A stretch of DNA of 64,000 nucleotides from the NCBI RefSeq assembly GCF_005795905.1, contig NZ_VAWE01000001.1, forward strand, positions 5,941,001 to 6,005,000, given 5' to 3'. The notes under the pieces are model-generated. The model made no database searches. It was not told the origin of the DNA and was given only the letters and a program-made list of their open reading frames with translations. Below are positions 45,700 to 54,983 of the stretch, piece after piece. This DNA is from Streptomyces marianii (GTDB lineage: Bacteria > Actinomycetota > Actinomycetes > Streptomycetales > Streptomycetaceae). The position numbers were made by a program, and so were the translations under genes. Each line of letters opens with the position of its first letter. Position 1 is the stretch's first letter.

Positions 45700-46437
45700 A
45701 TGGCGTTCTGGGACGGTTTGTGGCGCGGCAGAGCAGCGCAGTTCGACTCGGGCAGCGCCTCGACCAACTCCATCCAGCTGACCAGGCGGCGCCCGCAGGT
45801 CTCGCTCTCCAAGCAGAGCGCCGCCACCGGCAACCTCCGCGTCAACCTCTCCTGGCGGATGCGGACCTCCGACATCGAGGGCCGGTCGCGGCAGAGCGGC
45901 CGACTGCTGCGCAATCCGTCGATGCTCTTCCGTCCCGAAGTGGTCCAGGCGCACACCCAGGGCGTCGTCAACGTCGACCTCGACCTCGGCTGCCTGTACG
46001 AGATGACGGACGGCGGCAAGGGCGTGGTGCAGCCGCTCGGCGGCCTCTTCGGCAGCCTGAACGAGCCGCCGTACGTCCGCCTCAGCGGTGACGACCGGTT
46101 CGGCGCACCCTCCGGGGAGACGCTGTTCGTCAACCTGGACCACCGGGAGTCGATCAGGCGCCTGCTGTTCTTCGTCTACATCTACGACAGCACGCCCGCG
46201 TTCGACCGCACGCACGCCAAGGTGACGCTCTATCCCAGCAACGGACCGCGGGTGGAGATCGAACTGGACGAGCGCGCCCCGCAGGCCCGCTCGTGCGCCG
46301 TGTTCATGGTCGAGAACGTCAAGGGCGAGCTGGTCGTGCGCCGCGAGGTGAAGTTCGTGTACGGCTTCCAGGCCGAGCTGGACCGGCTGTACGGCTGGGG
46401 CCTGCAGTGGGGTCGCGGATACAAGACCAAGACCTGA
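45700..46437 (+). CDS. TerA-like tellurium resistance protein
   Basis: A 245-residue soluble protein of the TerD superfamily, of the TerA-like branch: ISLSKQS-type opening (RRPQVSLSKQSAATGNLRVN), NVDLDLGCLYEM corresponding to the Ca-site strand, and a C-terminal VFMVENVKGELVVRREVKFV. ATG at 45700 follows GGGGTGGGA. It is downstream of the TerC-type gene and convergent with the TerD-tail protein. A role as a cytosolic partner of the membrane TerC complex is inferred from the family. Confidence 0.85.
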   Translation: MAFWDGLWRGRAAQFDSGSASTNSIQLTRRRPQVSLSKQSAATGNLRVNLSWRMRTSDIEGRSRQSGRLLRNPSMLFRPEVVQAHTQGVVNVDLDLGCLYEMTDGGKGVVQPLGGLFGSLNEPPYVRLSGDDRFGAPSGETLFVNLDHRESIRRLLFFVYIYDSTPAFDRTHAKVTLYPSNGPRVEIELDERAPQARSCAVFMVENVKGELVVRREVKFVYGFQAELDRLYGWGLQWGRGYKTKT

Positions 46438-46633
46438 CGCTCCCCTGCCCGCCCCACAGGCGCGGTCCCGTCCGAGTGCGGGCCGCCGACGGGCGAACGG
46501 CGCTGGGCGGGGCAGGGCGAGCGGCGCTGGGCGGGCGCAGGACGAGCGGCCCGGGGCGGGCGCACGCCGCTGACGGACGAACGTCCCGCGGCGGGCACGG
46601 ATCAGTGCCGGAGAGACGTTCCCGCCGGGCCGG

Positions 46634-47494
46634 CTACTCCCGGATGAACTGCGGCCCCATCGGAGGCAGCCGGAAGTCCGGATCCGCCGCGGGCCCCGCC
46701 GCGGCGGCGGGCTGCGGATAGCCGTACGCGGGCTGTGCGGCGGGCGACGCCGGTTGGGGATAGCCGTACGCGGGCTGTGTCGCGGGGGAGGCCGGTTGGG
46801 GATAGCCGTACGCCGGCTGTGTCGCGGGGGAGGCCGGCTGCGGGTAACCGTACGACGGCTCGGCCTGCGGCTGCGCCTCCGCCCGGGACGGGGCCTGGTT
46901 CTGCGCCGCCGACTCGGGAGCGGAAGCGGCGGCGGACGGCTCGCTGTCGTCCACCGAGATACCGAAGGCCGTGGCCAGGCCGATCAGCCCGGTCGGATAG
47001 CCCTGCCCCACCGCGCGGAACTTCCACCCGTCGCCGCGCCGGTAGAGCTCGCCGCAGATGACCGCGGTCTCCTCGCCCGTCTCCGCCCGGACGTCGAACA
47101 CGGCCAGCGGCTCGCCGCCCGGCACCGCCGCGTCGTACAGCATGATCCGCAGGTCCTGCACCCCGGAGAACGTGCCCCCGTCGGACGACGCCGCGAGCAC
47201 CACCTGGTCCACGGAGGCGTCGAGCGAGCCGACGTCCGCCTGGACCGTGTCGGTGAGCCCCTCGGCGGTGCGCTTCTTGGGCAGCAGCCGCACGAACCCG
47301 GAAGGGTGCCGGGGCTGGTTGTAGAAGACGAAGTCCTCGTCGGCGCGCACACGGCCGTCGGCGCCCAGCAGCAGGGCGGAGGCGTCCACGTCGGGGACGC
47401 CGGCACCGGGGGTCCAGCGCAGCACCGCCCGGACCGAGGTCGCGCCGAGCGGAACGTTGGAACCCTTCAGCATCGCGTGCGTCATGCCCGTCAT
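46634..47494 (-). CDS. TerD-domain protein with GYPQP-repeat tail
   Basis: A 286-residue protein. Residues 1-180 form a TerD domain (MLKGSNVPLGATSVRAVLRW, VDASALLLGADGRV, FDVRAETGEETAVICGELYR). The tail is low-complexity with four AYGYPQPASPATQP-type repeats (14 residues; 42-bp DNA units, 46711-46858) and ends in DPDFRLPPMGPQFIRE. The C-terminal peptide is conserved-looking and may bind a partner. ATG at 47494 follows GGGAGG. It is divergent from the HpcH/HpaI operon. Confidence 0.88.
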   Translation of the reverse strand: MTGMTHAMLKGSNVPLGATSVRAVLRWTPGAGVPDVDASALLLGADGRVRADEDFVFYNQPRHPSGFVRLLPKKRTAEGLTDTVQADVGSLDASVDQVVLAASSDGGTFSGVQDLRIMLYDAAVPGGEPLAVFDVRAETGEETAVICGELYRRGDGWKFRAVGQGYPTGLIGLATAFGISVDDSEPSAAASAPESAAQNQAPSRAEAQPQAEPSYGYPQPASPATQPAYGYPQPASPATQPAYGYPQPASPAAQPAYGYPQPAAAAGPAADPDFRLPPMGPQFIRE

Positions 47495-47542
47495 CCTGCC
47501 CTCCCGCGCCCCGTGCGGACAACGCGGGGCCGACTCCCGTGC

Positions 47543-47793
47543 ACCGTACGCGTTCGCACGGCCGGGTCGGGCCCGCCGCTCACCGGCTCAGGCCCGCTCA
47601 GGCCCTGGGGCGGGTACCACCTGCTGCACCCGTGGCACCGCACGACCGCACGACCGTACGCGTTCGCACGGCCGGGTGGGGCCCCCGCTCACCGGCTCAG
47701 GCCCCGCTCACCGGCTCAGGCCCGCTCAGGCCCCGCTCGCCGGCTCGGGCCCGCTCAGGGCCCTGGGGTACCACCTGCTGCACCCGTGGCACC
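47543..47793. repeat. GC-rich direct repeats in the TerD / HpcH intergenic region
   Basis: A ~95-bp block beginning ACCGTACGCGTTCGCACGG (47543) and ending in CACCTGCTGCACCCGTGGCA recurs from 47653 with an internal expansion of CTCACCGGCTCAGGCC units. The whole 480-bp interval 47495-47974 has no convincing gene and should contain two divergent promoters. Confidence 0.75.
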
Positions 47794-47974
47794 CACGGAC
47801 GACGAGGGAACGGCCGGGGCATGCCCCGCGGCGGCGGAGGGCAGTCTGAGTCGGGGACCGAAGTGCACGAGTCACCTCGAGTTCATACGGCCGGGGAACT
47901 CGCGACACCTGTCCCTACGTACTATTACCGGCCACCCAAACCACAGGGCCGCACAGGCAGTACGGGGGAATCAG

Positions 47975-49138
47975 ATGCGTCATTTCGGGCATATCACGGC
48001 CACTGCCCGGAAGGAACTGTTCCATCAGGAGCCGGCGGAATTCGACGCCGGCTCCCCCGCGCGCATGCTCTCCATGGCGCTCGGCGCCACGCTCTACAGT
48101 CCCGCGACCCGGCCGCGACTCGCGGACGACGTGCTCAAGCAGGCCGCGCGCGGAGTGGTCTCCATGGTCCTCTGCCTGGAGGATTCCATCGACGACGCCG
48201 ACGTCCCCGCCGCCGAGGAGAACCTCGTCCGCCAGTTCGCCGACCTCGACGCGCGCGGGGTCGAGCCCCCACTGCTGTTCGTCCGGGTACGCGAGCCCGG
48301 CCAGATCGAGAACCTCGCCCGCCGTCTCGGCGGGGCGAGCCGACTCCTGACCGGATTTGTACTTCCCAAATTCACCGAGGAGCGAGGCGGCCCCTTCCTG
48401 GAGGCGGCCACCGCCGCCGAATTCGTGATCGGCCGCGCGCTCTATGTGATGCCGGTGCTCGAATCGCCCGAGCTCCTCCACCTGGAGACCCGGTACGAGA
48501 CCCTGACCGGCATCGCCCGCTCCGTCCGGCACCACCGGGACCGGATCCTCGCCCTCCGTCTCGGCGTCACCGACTTCTGCTCCGCCTACGGGCTGCGCCG
48601 CTCGCCCGACATGACGGCCTACGACGTCAAGATCGTCGCCGACGTCATCGCGGACGTCGTCAACGTCCTGGGCCGCTCCGACGGCACCGGCTTCACCATC
48701 ACCGGACCGGTCTGGGAGTACTTCCGCCTCCAGGAGCGCATGTTCAAGCCGCAGCTGCGCCGCAGCCCCTTCATGGAGCTGCGGGCCGAGAAGCTGCGCA
48801 CGGCACTGATCGAGCACGACCTCGACGGACTGCTCCGCGAGATCGAGCTGGACCGCGCCAACGGGCTCCTCGGCAAGACCTGCATCCACCCCTCCCATGT
48901 GCTGCCCGTCCACGCTCTGTCGGTGGTCAGCCACGAAGAGTTCAGCGACGCGCAGGACATCCTCCGCCCCGAACGGGGAGGGGGCGGAGTGATGCGTTCG
49001 GCCTACACGAACAAGATGAACGAGGTGAAGCCGCACCGCGCCTGGGCGGAGCGCACGCTCCAGCGCGCCGAGGCCTTCGGCGTCGCCCGGGAGGACGTCG
49101 GCTTCGTGGAGCTGCTGACCGCGGGTCTGGCAGGCTGA
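47975..49138 (+). CDS. HpcH/HpaI aldolase/citrate lyase-like enzyme of the Ter module
   Basis: A 387-residue TIM-barrel enzyme related to citrate lyase beta and HpcH aldolases. Visible signatures are VVSMVLCLEDSIDDADV (metal-binding Glu/Asp), VMPVLESPELL (Glu after strand 5) and GKTCIHPSHVLPVHAL. Such enzymes join CoA or keto-acid units; the substrate here is unknown. ATG at 47975 follows GGGGGAA. It is the first of three overlapping genes (HpcH, dual PRTase, HAD) that comparative work on Ter systems predicts to make a nucleoside-like metabolite. Confidence 0.85.
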   Translation: MRHFGHITATARKELFHQEPAEFDAGSPARMLSMALGATLYSPATRPRLADDVLKQAARGVVSMVLCLEDSIDDADVPAAEENLVRQFADLDARGVEPPLLFVRVREPGQIENLARRLGGASRLLTGFVLPKFTEERGGPFLEAATAAEFVIGRALYVMPVLESPELLHLETRYETLTGIARSVRHHRDRILALRLGVTDFCSAYGLRRSPDMTAYDVKIVADVIADVVNVLGRSDGTGFTITGPVWEYFRLQERMFKPQLRRSPFMELRAEKLRTALIEHDLDGLLREIELDRANGLLGKTCIHPSHVLPVHALSVVSHEEFSDAQDILRPERGGGGVMRSAYTNKMNEVKPHRAWAERTLQRAEAFGVAREDVGFVELLTAGLAG

Positions 49139-51912
49139 TGAAGGAGGAAGACGAAGCAGTGGAGTGGTCGGGAAGCTGGGTCTCCCAGCGACTGGGCGTG
49201 GAGCTCGTCGGCGACGACGGGCTGAAGGAGCTGCTCGGCCTCGCGCTGCGGCGCAACCCCAAGCGCGCGCATCTGCTGGTGTCGCACGTGCTCGGCAAGC
49301 ACGTGCCGCAGAAGCCGTCCGTCGTGTACGGCCACGGGTACGAGCTAGGAGTCCGCGTCCGCGAACTGCTGGGCCGCGAGGAGGCCGCGCGGGCCGTCGT
49401 CCTCGGGTACGCGGAGACGGCGACGGGCCTCGGCCACTCGGTCGCCGACGGCCTGGCCCTCGCCCCGTACCTCCACTCCACCCGCCGTCCCGTCGACGGC
49501 GTCGGCCCGGCCGGCGGCTTCGAGGAGTCCCACTCCCACGCCACCTCGCACCTGCTGTTGCCCGAGGACCCGAAGCTGCTGGCCGGCGACGGGCCGCTGG
49601 TCCTCGTGGACGACGAGTTCTCCACCGGCAACACCGTCCTGAACACCATCCGCGACCTCCACGCCCGCCACCCGCGCGGCCGGTACGTGATCGTCGCCCT
49701 CGTCGACATGCGCTCGGCCCGGGACCTGGGCCGGCTGGACGCCTTCGCGAAGGAGATCGACGCCCGCATCGACCTGGTGGCGCACGCCGGCGGCACGGTC
49801 CGCCTGCCCGACGGCGTCCTCGAGAAGGGCCAGGCCCTGGTCGCGGCCCACGAGACCGCGACCACGGCTCCCGCACCCGGCGGCAGCGGCGGTGCGCCCG
49901 GCGGGCCCGGCGGCAGTACGGACGCCGCGGCACCCGCCGTGGCGACGTACCGCTCCCCTGCGGCACCGGAGGCACCGGAAGGCACCGACCGAACCGACGG
50001 TGTGGACGGCACGCGGGGCGCGGACCGCGTGGACGGCGCCGACGGCCGGGGCGGCCCGGACCGCGCGGACGGTGCCGAGCGCGCGACCGGCCCCACCGCG
50101 CACAGGCGGCCCGGGCCGCCCGGGCCGTACGCCCCGCACGTCGTACGCGTCGACCTGGACTGGCCCTCGGGAGTCCCCGACGGCGGCCGGCACGGCTTCA
50201 CACCCGCGCACCGCGTCGAGCTGGAGGCCGCCCTGCCCGCCATGGCACAACGCGTCGCCGAAGCCCTGGGCGACGGCCGCCCGCCGGAGACCGTCGGAGC
50301 CCCGAAACGCACGGCCGGGGCCGTCGCACCGCCGCGGACGGACGGCGCCCCGCGGGTCCTCGTCCTCGGCTTCGAGGAGCTGATGTACGCGCCGCTGCGG
50401 CTCGCGCTCGAACTGGAGCGGACCGGCGCCGCACGCGAGGTGCGCTACTCGACGACCACGCGGTCCCCCGTGCTCGCCGTCGACGACCCCGGCTACGCCA
50501 TACGGAACCGGCTGGTATTCCCCGCCCACGACGAACCGGCCGACGGCCCGGGCGAGCGATACGCCTACAACGTCGCCGGCGGAGGCTTCGACGCGGTCGT
50601 CGCCGTCGTGGACTCGGCCGCCGACACGGCCGCCCTGCACGCCCCGGACGGACTGCTCGCACAACTCGCCGCGCACATACCGCACGTCGTGCTCACCGTC
50701 GTCCCCAGCTACGTACCCGCTCCCGAGAGGGACCCCATGCCGCCCGAGCCGCTCCGCGGACCCGAGTTCTCCTCCTACGCGCCCGACGAGGTCGGCTGGC
50801 TGCTCCAGGACCTCTCGGACGTCGAACTCGAGGCGCCCACCGAGGAGCGCGAGGAGGCGATACAGAGCGGTGGCGCGCACTACGCCGAGTCGCTGCCCGT
50901 CGAGTACCAGCCCAGCGACGCGTACCAGGCGCTGTTCCACGCCGCCCTGGAGACCTCCGCCGCCCGGATCGCCCGCGCCGTCGGCGCCGTCACCGACACC
51001 GTCCTCGCCGAGCACCCGCAGCGCCAGCGGCCCGGCACGCACCCCCGCGAGAGCCGCCCCGTCCTGGTCTCGCTGGCCCGCGCCGGCACACCCGTCGGAG
51101 TGCTGATGCGCCGCTGGGCCCGGCACCGCCACGGCCTCGACCTGCCCCACTACGCCGTCTCGATCGTCCGCGGCCGCGGCATCGACGCCAACGCGCTGCG
51201 CTGGCTCGCCGCCCACCACCACCCGGCCGACGTGGTGTTCGTCGACGGCTGGACCGGCAAGGGCGCCATCACACGCGAACTGGCCGCCGCACTCGGCGAG
51301 TTCGACGGCTTCGTCCCCGAGATCGCGGTGCTCGCCGACCCCGGCGGCTGCGTCCGCACCTACGGCACCCGCGAGGACTTCCTCATCCCCTCCGCCTGCC
51401 TCAACTCCACGGTGTCCGGGCTGGTCTCGCGCACAGTCCTGCGCACCGACCTGGTCGGGCCGCACGACTTCCACGGTGCGAAGTACTACCGCGAACTGGC
51501 CGCCGCCGATGTGTCCGGCCACTTCCTCGACACCGTCGAGGCGCGATTCGACGAGGTGGCCGATGCCGTCGACACCGACGTGAAGGAACTGCTCTCCGTA
51601 GACCGCACCCCGACCTGGGCCGGCTGGGCGGCGGTGGAGCGGATCAGCGAGGAGTACGGCATCCACGACGTCAACCTCGTCAAGCCCGGCGTCGGCGAGA
51701 CCACCCGCGTCCTGCTCCGCCGCGTCCCCTGGAAGATCCTCGCCAAGCGCGGCGCGGGCGCCGACCTGGACCACGTACGCCTGCTCGCCGAACAGCGCGG
51801 CGTCCCCGTCGAGGAGACCGACGACCTGCCCTACAGCTGCGTCGGCCTCGTCCACCCCCGGTTCACACGCGGCGCCACCGGCGCCGACGGAAAGGCGGTG
51901 GCGGCGCAGTGA
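49138..51912 (+). CDS. Fused dual phosphoribosyltransferase / TRSP / PELOTA protein
   Basis: A 924-residue fusion. Residues ~10-240 are a PRTase with the PRPP loop LVLVDDEFSTGNTVLN; a Gly/Asp-rich, low-complexity linker (~240-330) follows. Residues ~400-530 form a TRSP-like domain (VLVLGFEELMYAPLRLALEL). Residues ~635-760 form a second PRTase (VLVSLARAGTPVGVLM; DVVFVDGWTGKGAITREL). A C-terminal PELOTA-type RNA-binding-like domain (VNLVKPGVGETTRVLLRRVP) closes it. These domains are usually on separate Ter-associated genes. The ATG overlaps the HpcH stop (TGATG); GTG 49159 is an alternative with AAGGAGG upstream. Confidence 0.82.
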   Translation: MKEEDEAVEWSGSWVSQRLGVELVGDDGLKELLGLALRRNPKRAHLLVSHVLGKHVPQKPSVVYGHGYELGVRVRELLGREEAARAVVLGYAETATGLGHSVADGLALAPYLHSTRRPVDGVGPAGGFEESHSHATSHLLLPEDPKLLAGDGPLVLVDDEFSTGNTVLNTIRDLHARHPRGRYVIVALVDMRSARDLGRLDAFAKEIDARIDLVAHAGGTVRLPDGVLEKGQALVAAHETATTAPAPGGSGGAPGGPGGSTDAAAPAVATYRSPAAPEAPEGTDRTDGVDGTRGADRVDGADGRGGPDRADGAERATGPTAHRRPGPPGPYAPHVVRVDLDWPSGVPDGGRHGFTPAHRVELEAALPAMAQRVAEALGDGRPPETVGAPKRTAGAVAPPRTDGAPRVLVLGFEELMYAPLRLALELERTGAAREVRYSTTTRSPVLAVDDPGYAIRNRLVFPAHDEPADGPGERYAYNVAGGGFDAVVAVVDSAADTAALHAPDGLLAQLAAHIPHVVLTVVPSYVPAPERDPMPPEPLRGPEFSSYAPDEVGWLLQDLSDVELEAPTEEREEAIQSGGAHYAESLPVEYQPSDAYQALFHAALETSAARIARAVGAVTDTVLAEHPQRQRPGTHPRESRPVLVSLARAGTPVGVLMRRWARHRHGLDLPHYAVSIVRGRGIDANALRWLAAHHHPADVVFVDGWTGKGAITRELAAALGEFDGFVPEIAVLADPGGCVRTYGTREDFLIPSACLNSTVSGLVSRTVLRTDLVGPHDFHGAKYYRELAAADVSGHFLDTVEARFDEVADAVDTDVKELLSVDRTPTWAGWAAVERISEEYGIHDVNLVKPGVGETTRVLLRRVPWKILAKRGAGADLDHVRLLAEQRGVPVEETDDLPYSCVGLVHPRFTRGATGADGKAVAAQ

Positions 51913-52937
51913 CCTCCCTGATCACCAGTGACCTCGACCGCACGCTCATCTACTCGGCGGCCGCCCTGCAGCTGACCGTCCCCGACGCCAGGGCGCCCCG
52001 GCTGCTGTGCGTCGAGGTGTACGAGAGCAAGCCGCTGTCGTACATGACGGAGGCCGCCGCCGCGCTGCTCACCGAACTCGCGCACAACGCCGTCTTCGTA
52101 CCGACGACGACCCGCACCCGCGAGCAGTACGCCAGGATCCGGCTCCCCGGCCCCGACCCCCGGTACGCGATCTGCGCCAACGGCGGCCATCTGCTGGTCG
52201 ACGGCGAGTCCGACCGCGACTGGCAGCGCGTGGTCGCCGGCAGGCTCGCCGACGAGTGCGCCCCGCTCACAGAGATCCGCTCCCATCTGCTCGCGGCCGC
52301 GGACCCGGCCTGGCTGCTGAAGGAGCGGGTCGCCGAGGACCTCTTCGCCTACCTGGTCGTGGAGCGTTCGCTGCTCCCGGACGGCTGGACCCGGGAACTC
52401 TCCGCCTGGGCGGAGACGAAGGGCTGGACGGTCTCCCTGCAGGGCCGCAAGATCTACGCCGTGCCGAAGCCGCTCACCAAGAGCGCGGCCGTCCGCGAAC
52501 TGGCGCGGCGCACCGGAGCCGAGCGCGTCCTCGCGGCCGGCGACTCCCTCCTCGACGCAGATCTGCTGCTGGCAGCGGACCACGCCTGGCGCCCGGGCCA
52601 CGGTGAACTCGCGGACACCGACTGGGCGCCGCGGCACGTCACGGCGCTCGCCGAGCGAGGGGTCGAGGCGGGCGAGGTGATCCTGCGCCGGTTCACCGCG
52701 ACGGTCACGGACGCGGCGGGGTACGCGGCCCGAGCCGCCACGGGGGACGTGGTGGGGGACGTGGTCGGGAGGGCGCGCACGGTTCCGGGCGCGAAGGCCG
52801 AGGGCGCTGGGGCTGCGGAGGGCGGGAGGGACGACGGAGGCGCGGGGGCGGCCGGAGGCGCGTCCGCGGAGGCCGCGGTGACGGCACGGACGACGGTACC
52901 TGCACCCGGCGGGGCGGAGTCACCGGCCGCGCTGTAG
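51909..52937 (+). CDS. HAD-superfamily phosphatase of the Ter module
   Basis: A 342-residue HAD hydrolase. Motif I is SDLDRTLIYS (nucleophile and acid Asp), motif II FVPTTTRTREQY, motif III Lys near KPLTKSAAVREL and motif IV AAGDSLLDADLL. The last ~80 residues are an Ala/Gly-rich tail. It probably dephosphorylates the sugar-phosphate product of the neighbouring PRTases. Its GTG overlaps the PRTase stop (GTGA), so the three-gene operon is tightly coupled. Confidence 0.87.
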   Translation: MTSLITSDLDRTLIYSAAALQLTVPDARAPRLLCVEVYESKPLSYMTEAAAALLTELAHNAVFVPTTTRTREQYARIRLPGPDPRYAICANGGHLLVDGESDRDWQRVVAGRLADECAPLTEIRSHLLAAADPAWLLKERVAEDLFAYLVVERSLLPDGWTRELSAWAETKGWTVSLQGRKIYAVPKPLTKSAAVRELARRTGAERVLAAGDSLLDADLLLAADHAWRPGHGELADTDWAPRHVTALAERGVEAGEVILRRFTATVTDAAGYAARAATGDVVGDVVGRARTVPGAKAEGAGAAEGGRDDGGAGAAGGASAEAAVTARTTVPAPGGAESPAAL

Positions 52938-52997
52938 GCGGGAGCGGGGAGACGGGCGGTCTGGGGACCGGGGGCCGGGGCCGCCCGCCGGGATCGA

Positions 52998-53100
52998 CGC
53001 CCGGGGTCGGACGGACGCCCGTGGTCGGACGGTCGGACGGGGTCGGACGGGGTCGGACGGTCGTGCGGTGTCGGGTGGTCGTGCGGGCGGGCTCGGACGG
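52998..53100. repeat. Short GGTCGGACGG repeats
   Basis: Seven or so imperfect copies of the decamer GGTCGGACGG/GGTCGTGCGG between the HAD gene and the convergent DedA remnant. No gene is present. It may form secondary structure and act as a termination zone. Confidence 0.7.
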
Positions 53101-53149
53101 GCGCTCGACCGGGGCTCAGCGCCCGACCCGGGCTCCACGTCTGCACCGG

Positions 53150-53774
53150 TCACGCGCGTCGGGTCCCCTTCCCCGGCCGCGGCAGCCGTACGGACACGAA
53201 CAGCACCACCGAACCCAGCGCGCCCACCAGCACCACCTTCGCGTAGACATCGACGAATCCCGTCACCTGGGTCCAGCCGTCGCCGAGCGCGTACCCCGCG
53301 AGGACGAAAGCGAGTTCCACAGGGCGCTGCCCAGCGCCGTCAGCGCCAGGAACACGGGCAGCGGCATGCGCTCGATGCCCGCAGGCACCGAGATCAGACT
53401 GCGGAAGACCGGGAGCATCCGGCCGAAGAGCACGGCCTTCGTGCCGTGCCGGGCGAACCACACCTCGCTGCGTTCGCGTCCGACACCTTCACCAGGGGCA
53501 GACGGGCCGCGATCGCCACCGTACGGTCCCGGCCGAGCAACGCCCCGACACCGTAGAGCGCGAGCGCGCCCACGACGGAACCGAGCGTCGTCCACAGCAG
53601 CGCGCCGAACAGGTCCATCCGGCCCGTCGCCGCGGCGAAGCCCGCCAACGGCAGGATCACCTCGCTGGGCATTGGCGGGAAGAGGTTCTCCAAGGCCACG
53701 GCGATGCCCGCACCGGGCACGCCGAGAGTGTCCATGAGGCTGTTGATCCAGCCCGGTGCTCCGCTGTCGGCCAT
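53150..53774 (-). pseudogene. DedA-family membrane protein with two frameshifts
   Basis: A DedA/VTT-domain gene readable in three frames: ATG 53774 to ~53480 (ENLFPPMPSEVILPLAGFAA), then SEVWFARHGTKAVLFGRMLP and SVPAGIERMPLPVFLALTAL in a second frame to ~53320, and finally LAFVLAGYALGDGWTQV in a third frame to the stop. The essential F/Y-x-R-x-(I/L)-P box (FGRMLPVFRSLIS) is intact. Two independent indels within 160 bp point to decay, or to sequencing error in a GC-rich stretch. The intact family member would be an undecaprenyl-phosphate or lipid translocase. Confidence 0.8.
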
Positions 53775-53805
53775 CGGGTCCGCGGCGGCGCGCACGGGTA
53801 CGTCA

Positions 53806-54030
53806 TCAGCCGCAGCAGCCACCGCCGCAGCAACCACCGCCACCGCCACCGCCACCGGCGGGTGCGGGGGCCGGCCCCGTGCTCGTCCCGCCCACGGCGA
53901 CCGCCGACAGCAGTTTCACGGTGTCGGCGTGCCCCGCGGGGCAGGACGCGGGAGCGGAGGACTCGGCCATGGGCCGACTCAGCTCGAAGGTGTCGTCGCA
54001 AGTGCGGCAGCGGTACTCGTATCGGGGCAT
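53806..54030 (-). CDS. FmdB-type zinc ribbon protein
   Basis: A 74-residue protein opening with PRYEYRCRTCDDTFEL, with a second Cys pair completed by SCPAGH, the FmdB/zinc-ribbon regulator domain. The tail is a run of Gly followed by CCGGGCCG. The function of the family is unclear. ATG at 54030 is the start. It lies upstream of the DedA remnant and just downstream of the DUF4383 gene. Confidence 0.87.
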   Translation of the reverse strand: MPRYEYRCRTCDDTFELSRPMAESSAPASCPAGHADTVKLLSAVAVGGTSTGPAPAPAGGGGGGGGCCGGGCCG

Positions 54031-54051
54031 GGGGACAGGTTAGCCCGGTCG

Positions 54052-54639
54052 TCAGCCCTGGCGACCGGCCTCCGGGAGCTCGCGCGCCCGCATCCGCTCG
54101 ACACGCGCCTGCTCCTCCGTCGCCGCTTCGTCGGGGTGGCGGGCCTTCCAGTACGGGTTGTCGTGGGGGAGCGTGCTGCCTACCCGGCCGTACATTCCGA
54201 ACCACATCAGCATGATCCCCACGACGAAGCTGAAGAGGACGTTCTGGATGCGGAAGTTGAGGAAGTTCGCACCGGTGTCCAGCAGGCCGAGGTTCACGAA
54301 GCCGCTGAGGATGAAGAGGATGCCCAGCACCATGTTCAGCGTGGAGGCGAAGTTCCCGCCGATGACCATGCCGACGAACAGCAGCAGCCCGACGCAGATG
54401 GACAGCACGCTCAGCGCGCCGTTGGTGTTGAGACCGGCGACGGTGTCGTTTCCCGTGTCGAAGAAGCCCAGGTTGTGCGTCAGCCCGAGGATCCCGAAGG
54501 CCAGCAGGATCAGGCCCATGAGCCCGGCGCCGTAGCGGTAGACCTGGTTGAGCCTGTGGTCCACGGGCAGATGTTCGTCCAGGGCGACGTGCAGGCCGCT
54601 GGGGTTCTGCGTGGCCTGCGGCGAGTGCGTGGATGCCAT
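54052..54639 (-). CDS. DUF4383 membrane protein
   Basis: A 195-residue membrane protein with four transmembrane helices (~38-55, 75-100, 105-125, 140-160), typical of DUF4383 (VYRYGAGLMGLILLAFGILG; NFASTLNMVLGILFILSGFV). The hydrophilic C-terminus is charged. ATG at 54639 follows AAAGGAGG. Function is unknown; the family is common in actinobacteria and often stress-induced. Confidence 0.88.
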   Translation of the reverse strand: MASTHSPQATQNPSGLHVALDEHLPVDHRLNQVYRYGAGLMGLILLAFGILGLTHNLGFFDTGNDTVAGLNTNGALSVLSICVGLLLFVGMVIGGNFASTLNMVLGILFILSGFVNLGLLDTGANFLNFRIQNVLFSFVVGIMLMWFGMYGRVGSTLPHDNPYWKARHPDEAATEEQARVERMRARELPEAGRQG

Positions 54640-54983
54640 TGCGGCCTCCTTTGGCCGTGCGTACCTCTCATACAGGATCCGCCCGCTCCGGCACACGGAC
54701 AAACGGGCGGCACGGGTGAGTGGGGCGCGGCGCTCCGGCCGTATGGACCGCCGTCCTCGGAACAGTGCGTCCACCGAAGGCGGCGGTCGGCCGAGCCCGG
54801 GTGCAGCCCGTGGACGGACGCCCCGACGGCGAGGCCCTTCCGGCGGCCACAACCGCGTGGTCGCGGCCGCTGAACGGCGGCGGGCGGACGCCCCCGAGCA
54901 AAGACGGCGGGCGACGGATGCCGGGACCGCGGGTGACGGGGCGGGGCGGACGGACAGCGGCGAGCGGACCACTGCCGGCCGGG
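54640..54983. other. Intergenic stretch, no gene seen
   Basis: About 340 bp upstream of the DUF4383 gene and downstream of the convergently placed 3' end of the coiled-coil gene. Open frames here are Arg/Pro-rich by-products of GC content. I see no clear regulatory motif. Confidence 0.5.

Noticed and set aside
49164..51900. Very long alternative frame over the PRTase gene
   Set aside because: Arg/Pro-rich shadow; the chosen frame carries two PRPP loops and overlaps both neighbours as an operon should.
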